DNA of 64,000 nucleotides from Maylandia zebra (taxonomy: Eukaryota; Chordata; Actinopteri; Cichliformes; Cichlidae), in assembly GCF_041146795.1 (NCBI RefSeq), contig NC_135180.1:34890294-34954293 (forward strand), written 5' to 3'. The stretch's first letter is position 1. Each line of letters begins with the position of its first letter. Under the pieces are notes generated by a model. The model was given only the letters and a program-made list of their open reading frames with translations. It was not told where the DNA came from and made no database searches. The position numbers and the translations under genes are program-made. Of the stretch, positions 26,145 through 39,160 are shown piece after piece.

Positions 26145-29003
26145 TTATTTGAGATACACTTTGTTGAAAGCTGTTGCTACATCTCTGTTGTTTTTCTGGA
26201 TTCACTGTTGTGTGTTGATGATTGTTTGCAAGATAAGTTTGCAAGATAAGCAGTAGGAAAATGGTAGGGGACTGGAGAGAATTTCTCTTAAAAAAGAGTT
26301 AATGTGTTTTGTCTTGTTAATTAGTCAGAGCAAGAAAGATCTGCAGTCATATTATTGCAGCGTCAGCGATAGTGAGGCTGCTGTATTGGATTCCTGACCA
26401 AAGCCTGAAGGCAAATCCATTCATTTAGCGGTCGATCTGTATCTAAACCTCACCTGTAGTCCTGGTCTTTGGGAAAAAGCAGAAAGAATGAGGTCACAAA
26501 ACCTTTGGTCTCTGTCTGGTTGATGAGGAGCTACCCATGACGCAATACTGACAATAATTGTTTACTTCAAGAAGTTAGACACGGTAATTGATTTGCACTG
26601 TTGATATAAATTACTTTCCAGCAGTTTTTCTTTAAGGTAATTCTATTTTTAATATATTTGATTCTATATTAAATCTTCTTTTGGGAGCTGCCTGTTTGGA
26701 AAAGCGACGTCTGTGAAGAAGAGCGTCACCAATTCACGACAGAAATAATTGAATTTGCTTTGCACAAACTGCCCAAAGCAACATTTTTTATCGTTAAAAA
26801 GCTGTTCACATGGAAACATCAAATGGGAGTATTTATTATAGTTTTATTAATAGAAAGTTCAGTAATTATTCAAGCTCAGCGCCACGATGACATTAACCAC
26901 ACTCAAATGTAAAGGCAGAGCAGCTTATAATGCATAAAGCATCAGCAGAGTTTTATGCATCTCTAATCTAATCTGAATCATAAGGGAAACATTTTCATGG
27001 TAGAGTTTAATATGATTAAATTTTGAGAATAAAAGCGCTCCTCTGACAATAACTTTTTAAAATATTTCATATCTGTGATTCTCAACCTGAGCACACCTCG
27101 GCTTTGTTAACAGAGAGCAGTCCATGTCTGCGTGTCCCGTGAAGGTCAAGCAGAGGACGTCTTCTTTTATCGGTGCTTCTGACTGAAGATGACCCTGCTC
27201 ACAGTCTCACACACACACTTACAGGCAGCCACAACCACAAATACTTCCGCATTTACACAAAACTACACACATAATTTTTTTTACAAATATTCACACATGC
27301 ATACTAACAAAACCAACCCTTACTGTTGGGCTTCCAGGTTTTAATATACCAGGACTCTGAAAAAGCTTTCAGGATATCGAGCGGTCCAAACAATGGGGGG
27401 AAATGGCATTGGGGTTTCCATGGCAACTGCTGCAAGCTGCTAAGAGGGCTGCTTTGAAAACATATGTCAGACTTGACTGGTTTGTTCACAGTGAGCCTAG
27501 CAACAGATTCTGTGTGCAGCCTATCACGCTGTCTTGCAGAGCGCTCACTGGTCTAACATTTGACTTTGCTGTCAGAGGTCTGAGATGATTAAGTCAGAAG
27601 AAAACTACCCCCATTAGAAGAGGCAGAGATTGTTTGCGCAAAAACATCATGTTGTCTTTTTTTTTTATCTCAGTTTGTTCTTTTAAAGGTTTTCACAGCA
27701 GCGAAAGAGAAAGAAAGAAAAGGCAATGGAGCTTCAAATCCTAAAATCCATAACAGCTAATCTCTCCCTCAGAAAAGCAAACGTTCAACATTCACTGAGC
27801 ACCAAAATATGATCGCCAATGTCCTCATACTGAGGAACAAGCTTCTTAGTTCTCACAAGGCTTAACAACCCTTCCCTTTGCTGTCTTCGCTCTTTCTTTA
27901 ACTACAGAAGATTAAACGGCTCAGAGCGAGCGATGCTTTCACCATCAGCATCACTTTTAATTGTTCAGTCAATTTTCCTGACTGCCAAACACTGACCTGA
28001 TGTGAAGATTTGCAGCCTCTCTCTCTGTTTTACACTGCGTCACTGTAAATATCTGCAACATTAACGTGTTAGATTGCTGAAACCTGAAACTGTTAGAGAA
28101 GACACCCTGGGTTGTGGGAGCACAGCATAGGGACTCTTTACTGTGTTATGGCTGAAAGACTCAACTGAAATGTAAACTACTGATGAATTATGAAAATAAT
28201 TGTTAGCTCCAGCCCTGGTAAAGGTTCTGCCTGTAAAATGCATACTGCTGCTGTGTTCAGCGCCTTTATATCTTTATGTCCCATCTGGTTGAATTCCTAT
28301 ATTTCATTGCAGAGGTGGTGGGTGGGTTGTACCAGCAGCAGCTCAGTGCCATATCACTGCCACACAATGTGAAGAGCAGGAGGGTTGGAAGAAAGAAGGA
28401 AGGGAAGAAAGAAAGAGGGAGACGTATGAAAATAATTGAGATGAGGAGGGGGAGAGCTGCCTGGAAGTGGAAAACAGGGAGAGAAGTTGATTAGGAGGGA
28501 GGAAGAGAAAGAGAGATGCGTCATACCAAAACATTAGTATGCAATCAAGTTGTTGGTGCGGTGAGGACTGTCGTCTGTCGACGGCTGCCGCAGCCTTTTC
28601 AAAGCTGCACCGCAGTGTCACACAAACGCGCAGTACACACTACACAATCAACCGGCACAACAACTCCCACCATTGTCTGTGAGAAAATAGAGGTACAAGA
28701 AAAGGATTGCCATTTCCATGTCAGTTTGTGCAGAAGAGCTTCATATATCCAGTTATTGATCCATGTCACCCTCTCAGTTTCAGCAGAGGAGCTTATTAGA
28801 GGGTTGGAGCTGGAAATGAGCCAGAGCTGCACGCACACATGCACGTAAGCACACACACAAACGGCAGAAAACAGAAATAGTAGAAAAGTGGATAGTTAAA
28901 AAAAACAACAACTCAGTATTCTCTTACTGTAGATTGTATCCTTTATTTTTTAATTAAAAAAATATGGGAAGAAAATGAAACCAGTGAAGTCATGTAAAGG
29001 AAT
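26142..29003. other. Intergenic, no gene seen
   Basis: No domain-bearing frame. Purine-rich AAGG/GAAA sequence at 28380-28520 accounts for the open frames there. Confidence 0.4.

Positions 29004-29094
<91 letters not shown>
29004..29094. repeat. (GATA)n microsatellite
   Basis: About 22 uninterrupted GATA units. The reverse-strand frame of repeated Tyr-Leu-Ser-Ile is an artefact of this tract. Confidence 0.97.
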
Positions 29095-29249
29095 GAAAAT
29101 TGAAAACCGTGTTTCAGTTTCCCTGCCACAGATTTCCTTTGTGATATTTGTGCTTTCAGCAGCATGCCTGAAGAGTGTGTGTGTGCCTCTCTTTGTGCGT
29201 GAGTGTGTGTTTGTGTGCGCATGTTTGGGTGGGGGAGGGACGGGGGACT

Positions 29250-29481
29250 CTAAGACATTGACGAGCTGCACCCCTCCTTTCTCGCTCTCCCTCTCTCTCT
29301 CTCCATCGCCATGGTCCTTGGCAGGTCCTCGTTACCATGGCAACGCTCACATTGCCGCAGGCTGGCTCAAGCGAGGCGCGCTGGTTGAAAAAGAAAGCAT
29401 GAGAGGAGCGGGAGCGAGAGGGAGAGAGAGATCACTGCAGAGGGAGGGGAGAGCAGGCGAGAATTGGTCGTCCAATTCATT

Positions 29482-29518
<37 letters not shown>

Positions 29519-29700
29519 AAAAAGAAAAAAAAAAAACCTCAACCCAACCCCCCCAACAATCTTATCATTGGCATCGCCACGGCTGGGCAGTAGAAGGGCC
29601 TCTACTCTGCTCAGTAGTCTGAACACGTTGGATCCAAACTTCAGACTGCATTTATTATTCATCCTCCTCCTCCTCCATCGCAGACAGCACCGCAGCCTAA
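29250..29700. promoter_or_regulatory. GC-rich promoter-like island with perfect RFX X-box
   Basis: Locally GC- and CpG-richer than its surroundings. It holds GTTACCATGGCAAC at 29331-29344, an exact match to the symmetrical X-box bound by RFX factors (GTTNCCATGGNAAC), plus CT/GA-rich tracts typical of TATA-less promoters. No coding exon can be attached on either strand, so it may start a non-coding first exon whose partner exons I cannot identify. Confidence 0.4.
29483..29516. repeat. Poly(C) run of 34 bases
   Basis: Uninterrupted C homopolymer followed by an A-rich run. The opposite strand is poly(G). Assembly length may be inexact. Confidence 0.9.
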
Positions 29701-29715
29701 CACCCAGCTACACAC

Positions 29716-29739
29716 TCACACACACACACACACACACAC
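29716..29739. repeat. (CA)n microsatellite
   Basis: About 12 CA units. Confidence 0.9.
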
Positions 29740-32420
29740 CTCAGGACCTGTACTGAGCTCAGACAGCAGGAACACACAATTAGTATTGCACACAGCGATA
29801 TATTGCATCATTCTATTACCTTTAGATGGTATAATGCAATACAGTAGAGGCACAGGCAGGTGTAAGATTACTGTCTGTAGATGGAGGTTACAGTGACTCA
29901 CTGGAACTGAAGACGCCTCACTGCATCAGCTCACGTTTAACCCCTGTAACCTTCCACTTCCACTGACACAGAAGTGAGGTGAGGTTTTTTTCAAATGTTC
30001 TTCCTGACTGTCAGGATCAGAAGGTGTCAGAGTTTGTCGTCTTCAAAGCAGAGACATGAGTGCTTATTTTTTTCTAGAAGAACTTTCCAAAGTTATATTC
30101 CTCCTCATCAATACTCAATACTGTATATTCCCATGCGCTCAGAGTCTTGTGCTGGTAAGGCCATTGATCGGTCCAGTTCACAGAAAAGGAATCCCTATGG
30201 CCCGTAACCGTTTGTATTACATGATTAGTATTCGTTTATGTTGTCTTCACAAGCAAGACTTTCAGTTTTCAGGGATAATTAGGCCGTCATCTGCCCTCTA
30301 GTGGATATAGGATACAAAGTTAACAAGCAGGTATGTGGAACAATAATGCAGATGTCACAGATGTGCTCATCACGCACATAGCTAAATGGCACCATATAAC
30401 CAGATGTTCACACATAGTACTACATGTGTTTTTCTTTTGGGTTTTTTTTTAAAAAGTTTTTTTGTTTGTTTGTTTTGGTGGTGAAATGTCAGTCTGTCCT
30501 ACTCCAGCACAAGTCGAACCTGCCTCACTGCCTGAGCTCTGACCTCTTGACCCCTCAGCTGCTAAGCTGAGCAGGGACAGTGGTGCATTCAAGCAGGTGA
30601 ACACATTGAGGCAGGGTTGCTAAGATACAGGCTGAATCCCACCATGGACATCGCAACAAGAACATCAAGAACCCCGCCCCTCTTTTAGTTTCTCTTTTTA
30701 CGTCCCTAACATCTCAAAAAATAATAAAATAAAACAGAAAAAAATGCAAATACTGTTGAAGCTGCACATCTAACTGTCCTCACAGTTATTAAATAATGAG
30801 AACCATTGTTTAATCATATCCCACTTAGTAAAAAAGTTTGTTGAAAAGCCATGTCAGCAAAGTTGAGACATGGTGAAAGAGTAAAGGGTGAAAAGTTGTC
30901 GTTACGTCTGAATTTTGAAGAAAAGAGAAAGGCCAACTGCTCTTCACCTCTGCAAACACCTCAGATGGCCAGATCATCAAACCACAGATAAATAAAGAAG
31001 AGACATAGCAAAGAATCTAAAATTTTAAATAAATAAATGAAATAATGTAAAAGTCTGAAACACTAAGATGGCAGGATAGCTGTCCCAGCTCTGCGCCCAA
31101 AGAACCAGTCGACAGCAGAAACATGTGTCCAGCCATGTTGTTGTGCTGATGTGTAGCCAGCGGCAGTGCTGTCTCTCTACTTGTTATCATAGTAAGGATG
31201 TAGGTGAGTGTACTTTTTTTTGTTACTGTTGTTTGGTTTTTATTGGCTGCAGAGGTGCTGTTAATACCTCAGAGCCTATAATAATGTTGCAATTACAAAA
31301 CAGTGAATCTCTGGCCATGCATAGTAGAAGTACAAGCATTTTAGGGGGGCAAAATTTTGGATTTGACTGGTTTTTATGTCCCACTGACCCCATAAAATAC
31401 TGTTATAGCCATTTATTTAGATAGATGGCTGCCAAGGTGACAGAACTGCTACTAGAAGGCCCTTCTTGCTGTGAGGCGACACTACTTACCACTGTAGGCA
31501 GTCAAAGCAGATTATAGCAATGGTTATGATTCAGGGTGTCAAACATAAGGTGCAGGCGCTAGAATTGTCCTGGCAAAGACTCCAATCCGGCCAAGTGGAT
31601 AGCTTTGGAAAACTGTATTTTTTAACTGTATTTTCACGAGTTTTATAGATTTTCCTGCTATAACCTAACATTACAATGACATTACACCAAAGTAGTTAAG
31701 CAGTGGATAAACAATCAAATGACAGAAAAGTTCCTGTTTTTCACTCTCTACTAAAGAAATTTTGGTTAAAAACAGAAAAAAGTTTCATCAATCAACAAAA
31801 ATGTTATGTTTTATAAATGTGGGATAGACTGGGCAGCGAGCTACCAGATGTTTTCTGTAATTCTACACATTTATCATGTAGAAAAACTAAGATGTGCTGT
31901 TGAAATTGTAGTTCTTTATCTTATATTAAGACATTGTTACACTGAAAGAAAGTGGGGTTTCACTCATTCAGCCCACTTAAGATCAGAGTGGGCTGCACGT
32001 GACCCTCCATATAGAATGGTTTGGACATGCCTGGTTCAGACTGTCAAGTTACCGGAGTAAAACAAGCCATCCATTAATACCAATTTATGACTTGCAGTGG
32101 AGGTTGTGTGGCTTACTAATCACAACTGCAACAATTTCATAACTAAAAAATGCTGGAAAAAAACAAACAAACATGCATAAATGTTTGCATTTGTGTACTT
32201 ATTTTACACATGCTAAACATTTACATTTGAACCAGATTTAAACCAATTTTAGCCTTGATGGCTGCGTACCATTTAGATGTGCTTCAGACCTCTAATCAAC
32301 AGTTAACTACTCAGTCGAAAGCTTCCCCTGAGAGAAGTAACATCACTTCACCTGCAGTTCTGTGTTGTTGTTCTACTCTTTATCTCCGAAGGATGCATCC
32401 AGTATAATGATTACAGGCCA
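29740..32420. other. Intergenic, no gene seen
   Basis: No supported gene. A short piece around 31455-31495 (CCCTTCTTGCTGTGAGGCGA) matches the tail of the dispersed repeat at 18 kb. Confidence 0.4.
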
Positions 32421-32618
32421 TAAAGGGTCAGAAATAAAGCCTTTAGTAGTTTCCTTAATGAGTCATGAAGGCATACAAGAGGATAGAAATATAAACCTTG
32501 CTCATATGTTAATGCTGCCCAAGATTATTCCCAGAATGCATAACCACAGTTTTATGTTTCACCTCAGAAGCAACAGAGCCCAGGATGTTTATCTTTGTCT
32601 CAGATGTGTAGCTGTACA
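32421..32618 (+). repeat. Duplicated non-coding segment, copy A
   Basis: Aligns by eye over about 190 bases with 35129-35318 in the same orientation, with roughly three quarters of positions identical and a few small gaps. Shared stretches include AAAGGGTCAGA, TTTCCTTAATGA, TAGAAATATAAA, GTTAATGCT and TTTTATGTTTCA. No frame is conserved between the copies. Confidence 0.8.
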
Positions 32619-32668
32619 TGATAACTATTTGACACAAGTATAAAGAAGCACTTAGATACATTAAATAT

Positions 32669-33490
32669 CAGAGATGGGCAGTAACGTGTTACTTGTAACG
32701 CGTTACTGTAATCCGATTACTTTTTTCAAGTAACGAGTAAAGTAAGGGATTACTGTTGCAAAAACGGTAATTAGTTACTTTCCCGTAGGAATGCTGCGTT
32801 ACTAAAACCGTGATTTTTTTGCGAGAATGTCTCATGACAGTGACATAAGCAAGTGCACCGTTAGTGGCAACAGCTGTGTGCAGATCAACAATGGATCATA
32901 TATTGAGTGCGGGAGAGAGTATGAGCGTGCAGCGTTTAAAGCGTGGAAGTACTGACCTTACTTTGAGTTTGATTCCATAAAAAGTGACAAAAACATTAGC
33001 GTCCATCGTGCGTGGGAAGAAAACTTCTTTTTACAGCGAAAAAAAACCCTAAACTTCCGAGCAAGCACCGAGTGCGCTATGACATAATGTGAAATTCACA
33101 GAGAAACTCGCGGATTCTTCAACTGACCACGGCACACCTGCACCAGGGTAAACCTCCGCCTACCCCACTCCTGCTTTACAGGTGAAAATAGAGCAACAGG
33201 ACCGCTAGTCTTTGTTTTTATTTATTTTCTGCTGTGTTTTACTTGCATCTATTTGAAAGACTGAGTGTAAACACAAAAAAATATTTTATTTTATGTGCTG
33301 GAATGTGCAGAAAATAGGTTTAAATCTTAAACAAATTTCTTCCAGTCAGAGAATGTTGCATATAATTAAATCTTTGCTTGATGCATAAAGTTAAAAGATT
33401 AAAACTAATAAAACAAGTTTTAAAAAGAGAGTTTTCCATTTGATTACATTTTGTATGATGGATTATGCAGAAAAAGTAGAATTGGGCTGA
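32669..33490 (+). mobile_element. hAT-like transposon, left-end fragment
   Basis: Starts CAGAGATGGGCAGTAACG, followed by GTAACGCGTTACTGTAATCC and AAGTAACGAGTAAAGTAAG, the hallmark left terminus of a common fish hAT-type family. Internal sequence continues for several hundred bases, but no matching right terminus is found nearby. The right boundary is approximate. Confidence 0.7.
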
Positions 33491-35128
33491 AAGATCTATC
33501 GCTTTATCACCTCTTCAGGTTGTAAATCGTGTTTTTAAAAAGTCAGAAAAGAACAAAGTATGCATAAACAAGCTTATTAATTCCAGATTTTGTCACAATT
33601 ATTTACTGTCAGCAGAATGCAACTCTCACAGCTGACAACAAGCCGGCTAAACAACAGCAACAGCTGCTTATAAGCTAACATAATGCTGATTAACAGCTTG
33701 ATTATATCATCACATTGGATGAGTTTATTCACTAAATAAAGTTTCACTACTGCTGGCTAACAGGATATACTCAACATCAGCATCACTGTTATTGGACAGA
33801 AGTCTCATCGCCAAGTTTCGCAGGCTCCTCCAGAGCAAACAGACGTGGACAAACAGTGTGGTAAACAGCGGACTGGCAGCCTAAAACACTGCAGGTGAAC
33901 TGTGGCCAGAGTTGTTTGTCCTGCAACAGCCACCACAGATAGGATTGCGCACTTGAACTGGTAGAGAGAAGAAAACTGGATTCAGTTGACCGCAATGTGT
34001 GATCTACTGACACCTAGTGGTGAGATTTTATACAGTGTGCCTTTAAGATAAGATAAAGTAAGATATTGCTGATCCACATAGTAGGTTCATCTACCTCTAA
34101 CTTCTATGTGACTGAAAATGTATGCACATGAATACATTTAAAGTGTAAAAAACCCCCAACTTTTTTCATCTATCTGCATGAAAGCTGGGTAAAAACAAAC
34201 AAACAAACAAAAACAACAACATGTCTTGGTGTGTTTGCTTCCAGTTTACAAAGAGAAGTTTCCCTGTTGGTTTACACACTGCTGGGGCAGGTCTGGTGCA
34301 GGGCCACAATGATTCACCTTACATAATCTGGCTGAAATGTCTCCCACCACCTCTCCTGCTACACTCGTCATCTAATTCAGGGCACGTTTTAAAAGGATGA
34401 CTCAGGTCCAGAGGAACTACACCCGTAGTCAAAATCTCCTTTCTAATCCTTCATTTGTGTGAGCAATTAGCAAATATGTTGTGCTGCTTTTCACTGCTTA
34501 AAACTGGCGAAAGCATTCAGACGTGCAGGACACAGAATATAACTGTATTCTTTCAGAGAAGTGAGGTTGTCAAGGAAGCAGAAACCATTACTCGCATCCC
34601 AGCAGGTGTATCAATATGAATCTACGAACCCGTTTCTCTGAAAGGAACCCAATTATTTTTTCCTTCCTTGGAAACAAATGTAGTGTAGATGGTATAAATG
34701 ATGCCCAGTGACAGTTCCTGTGTGCAGCATAACACTCGGGGAAGGCCAGTAATGACTGTAAGAGTGAATATCATGGAGATTTCAACTCTTAGACTTCATC
34801 TGCCTGTGTATTTCACATAAAATATCACAGATAGTGAACTCTACATATAATGGAAATGAGGTGAGACTATAACGCTTTGTCTTGACCACACTGGTACGTG
34901 CACAGACACACACACAGATTTCTTATGACGCAACCAGGATGAAAGATTCAGAAAAAAACATTATAAAAAGCATAACAAGATACATAAATGGTATTCTACC
35001 TTGAAACCAGCTTCCTTGAATCAGCCTGTGTAGTGCTTCACATGCACCATAAAAGCTATTACATAGTTCCTGGGAGATGACTGTTTATAAAAACCTGTTC
35101 CTCAGCAGTATTAAAAAGATGCACGTCA
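33491..35128. other. Intergenic, no gene seen
   Basis: A/T-rich with no recognisable gene. The open frame at 33789-34013 (minus) has no domain. Confidence 0.4.
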
Positions 35129-35318
35129 GAAAGGGTCAGAGATCACGCCTTTAGCTGTTTCCTTAATGATTCATGAAAGCATACAGGGGGGTAGAAATAT
35201 AAAGCTTGCTAATGCGTTAATGCTCCCCGATGTCATCACCAACCACTGTTTTATGTTTCAATTCAAAAGCAGCTGAAGCCAGGATATTTTTCTTTGCCTC
35301 ACATATGTATAACTGAAC
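35129..35318 (+). repeat. Duplicated non-coding segment, copy B
   Basis: Direct-orientation homologue of 32421-32618, 2.7 kb away, with the hAT fragment between them. It differs by substitutions and small gaps, which implies an old duplication or two copies of an unnamed repeat. Confidence 0.8.
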
Positions 35319-35532
35319 ACTTAAATAACGCATAAACAAAACCTACTAAGTGACCACATATATGCTTGTGCAATCAAGCTGGTAATTACAATTTAACTAC
35401 GGGGCTAAATAGGTGGAAGGTTTGGGAAGAATGTGAATAATAACTTGTGGGCTTGTTGCTACTAAATAAGTTGGAGGTTGACTGAAAAGACTGAGCATAG
35501 ATACAGAATAGGAGGATTTTTTTATTTGTTTT

Positions 35533-35538
<6 letters not shown>

Positions 35539-35625
<87 letters not shown>
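35539..35625. repeat. (GT)n microsatellite
   Basis: About 43 GT units, uninterrupted. Confidence 0.97.
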
Positions 35626-35626
<1 letters not shown>

Positions 35627-35828
35627 AAACCTGGCCTCAAATGACAAACTATAGCTGAGGTATTTTATTTTGAAATTCAAGAGAGTGAAATCACATTCTC
35701 TGACGAATCAAAATTTCAAATCTTTGGCAACAACCTGTAAAGTCTACAGAGGAGAGAGATCATCAAACTTTTTATCAGCACATGGTGAGTGTGGATTCGT
35801 ACACATGCACAGCTACATCACTGCTGAA

Positions 35829-36543
35829 TAGTGATGGGATTTCCGGCTCTTTTTAGAGAACCTGCTCTTTCGGCTCCGAACCGGCTCTTCAGGTTGTTTT
35901 GTTGCTTTAATTAATTTATTATTAACAATATTATAAAATTATGCACAAAAGGAATTACTAATGTAAAAAAAAAAGTGGTTTTATTTATATATGTTTATAT
36001 ATAAATATATGCGGTGGCCCCTAGAGACAAAACATGTACAAACTCCAAAAAGCAAATACAAACTCCAAAACACATTTCTAGGATGAACTGAACTTCCAAA
36101 ACAGAGCTACCTAGATCACCTAAATTACACAATTGAAAGCATGAAAGCATATGTGTATTGTTTGTGTATTTATACACAAGCATTCATATGTAGTCAAATA
36201 ATTTTAAAAAACAGTTAATTTACCTGTTATTACCACACACCAAATCCGGTCGTTGGTACTTGCTGGCTTGTGTAGCCACTAGGTAACAAAAGCTCAACAC
36301 TGCGCCCAGCATCCTGGAGCACTTCTGTTGTCTTTTGTACGTGTTTTGAGTTTTTATGTGCTTCTGAGTTTTTACGTGTTTTTACGTGTTTTGGAGTTTG
36401 TACGTGCTTCAGAGTTTGTACGTGATTTGAAGTTTGTATGTGCTTTGTCTGTAGGGGCCACCGTAAATATACTTTTATTTATTCACTCCACATAAAATGT
36501 TCTAGCTCTAAGAGCCATTTCGTTCGCGACCGACCCATCACTA
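35829..36543. mobile_element. hAT-superfamily element with perfect 8-bp target duplication
   Basis: Ends are TAGTGATGGG and CCCATCACTA, perfect inverted repeats. They are flanked on both sides by CTGCTGAA (35821-35828 and 36544-36551), the 8-bp duplication expected of hAT. Just inside lie CGGCTCTTT and AAGAGCC motifs. There is no transposase. It carries another element at 36010-36463. Confidence 0.92.
36010..36463. mobile_element. Nested MITE inside the hAT element
   Basis: Inverted termini CGGTGGCCCCTAGAGACAAA and TTTGTCTGTAGGGGCCACCG differ at one position. They are flanked by TAAATATA on both sides (36002-36009 and 36464-36471), although two extra bases sit at the left edge and the site is A/T-rich. 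The arms carry repeated CAAACTCCAAAA / TTTGGAGTTTGTACGTG units. 8-bp duplications again suggest a hAT-type mechanism. Confidence 0.8.
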
Positions 36544-36551
36544 CTGCTGAA

Positions 36552-38381
36552 CACCATAAACAGGTTTTGGTGTAACATGCGTTCCCACCCAGATAATGTT
36601 TTCTTCTTGTTTCTTTCAGCAAAATATTACCAAACCAGATTCTGAGCAGATTACAAGACCACATCTCTGTAATAAAAGAGTGGTCTGCCCCCTATTTAAA
36701 ATATTTTGAGTAATAGGGAAAAAATATGCCAAAATCAGTCGAAAACTATTGAGAATTTGAAATGGTATCTCAAGACAGGATAGGAAAACATTTAGTCTCA
36801 AAACTACAGCAAATGATCTCAGTTCCCGTAGTTGACTAGATGTAAGTAGAAGAATTGAGGCAAATTGAAATGCGTAGCTGGAATTAAATAACGGCTAACA
36901 AACGTCAGACAAAACACCCGTTTGGTGCAGTATGCTGGCTGCCTTGAACAAACACAGAAATGTTAAAACTGTTAAACTGCAACAGATCATGCGAATATCA
37001 CAAGTCTAAAATAGCCTTTACCACAAGTCTGAGCACACCTTAAGGCCAAGGTTCCTTTAATAGTCACTTGAAGCAGGGCTCCAAATCAAGTGTGTAAAAA
37101 TAACAACAGACATCTTACAATCCCGAGGCAAAATTTCTTAAAGACAAGCATTTTGGGAAATATCGACTTGGCTTGGATTTTAGCCGGCTGCTGGACTCAG
37201 GGATAGCAATCAACACTTGCCATTGGTTTGTATATATTTGGATTTTCTGAAAGACAGTGCTTTTTCTTTTTTTAATTTATCGCGTCTGGTCTTTACACAT
37301 TTTTATTTTATACTATAAACAATAGGAGATCATATATGGAAACAAATGTTTTTTTCTCTTAGTTTAAAAGGTAAGTGCTCAAGATACAAGAAAGCACGAA
37401 TGAATTTTGTATATTTTAGCCAACACAGTAAAAATTATTTTTCGTTTCATTGACCTTAAGCTCAGACAGCTGCACACACCCTCTCTCAGCAACACAGCCA
37501 TATGCACTCAGGCACTCAAGCCTGAAAGGTCTGAGGCGCAGGAGCTCGCACACACATTCGACATACCTGTGAGGATACACAGAAATCTGGCATTATCTGC
37601 GACTCTCAGAAAAACATTTTAGCCAGCATCTGACATCTGTGGCTCTCGGCTTTAATGACTGCCTGCTACACCAAAAAAATAAAAATAAAAATAGATGACT
37701 TGATGCCAAGTCATGTCAAATACACTCAGTAGAAAGAACGCAAAAAATGTTCCTTGTTGTGTTAAGGCTACATTTTACACCTCTAGCATGGTGTTTAGCA
37801 TTTCGAGTTTGACAGGCCTTTTGAAAAGGCTAAAAAATGTTAATGCACTCATGAGGTTGGATCAATAAGGCTTGCAGCATGTGCAGGGGGTTACTACAGA
37901 TGGTGAGTGTGATAGCACCAGAGGTGCCTGAGCTCATTAAGAAACAGGACCATACTCCGGTGCAGAGCAGGCAGAGGAGAGGGAGGAGGAGGGGAGGATG
38001 CAGAGCATGGACTGAGGTTTTTCACCTGAGTGTCACAGAGCTCTGAAGAGTCGCTGCCATCAGAAAATGTCAAAAATTATGAATCGCCTCTTTGTGCATT
38101 CAGACGGCTACAGCAGATCTGTGTTAAATTAGTTAAAAGAAATAGTAGCATGTAGGTTAGAAGCTCAGGGGTTGTTCAAAGGCTGCAGGCAGCCGTTCCA
38201 CGCAGACAACTAGCTGGACTGTGGCGCCCTCTCCCTGTCGCAACTTCTTATGAGCACGAAAATTTACCTGAATAACCGCAGTTCATGTGTCGAGAAATCA
38301 CATTTTCTATAACCATATTATTACATGAGAATAAAAAATCTGCTAATTTGAAGAAAAAAAAGAACACAAGGCTTAAACCAT
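36552..38381. other. Intergenic, no gene seen
   Basis: No domain-bearing frame or named repeat. A purine-rich GGAGGAGG tract lies near 37970-38000. Confidence 0.4.
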
Positions 38382-39160
38382 TTTATTTCATGTTAGTCTT
38401 TGGGCCATCTGAAAAAACTGGAAGATCATTCATAAAAATCATATTTCACAGAACAGATGGTTTGGATTTTTTTGCCTGACATCACGAACATCATTACAAA
38501 ACTACACCTCTGTAAACTGGGTACAGTCAAACTGTTGTACAATTTCAAATCCACAGTGTGGAGTTCACACACAAATCCAACTTTCATTCCTTGTAGATGA
38601 AGTCACTGCTCTGAAAAGGCACAAGAGGAAAATGTTACTGGTAACTTGCGTTTGCCAACAGCAGGACAAAAAAAACCCCCAAGTTTTTCTCATTTTTAAT
38701 TTCCTTTAATCGCTTTTGGACTTCATGACATTTGTTTTCATGAAACAAAAAAGGTCTCCAGAACTGGACTCACACTGTTTACAAAAACACTAAAACAAAT
38801 GCTAAATCTAATGAGATGCTGTGGCATTGCTCAAATCTGTTGTGGTTCCTGACACCATTATCATGTGCACTCTTATCAGTTTTGTAGTCGCTGATGCCTC
38901 CAGCTGCACACATTGTGTGTGAATCTGTCTCCATCTGGTCAAACTGAAATGAACATTTGTCTTAAAGATGCTAGAGTGAATCGTCTTTATAATTCACCTC
39001 ACTACTCATTGTATTCACAACGTGCCCTTTTGTTGAGCAACACCATGCCAACGTCTTGGCAACAACAATAGCGAAGTAATTAAGCAGTAAACTGTCTCTG
39101 ACGTGCTCACATGGTCAAAAGGAAACAAACAAAACTAAAAAACTCCAAAATGACACCAGA
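38382..39160 (-). other. polr1g: Likely polr1g 3' UTR
   Basis: Sequence after the polr1g TAG on the minus strand. The first convincing AATAAA on that strand is at 38387-38382. There is no other coding signal. The true cleavage site is not known. Confidence 0.35.

Noticed and set aside
28990..29271. Reverse-strand frame with repeated Tyr-Leu-Ser-Ile
   Set aside because: It is only the translation of the (GATA)n microsatellite.
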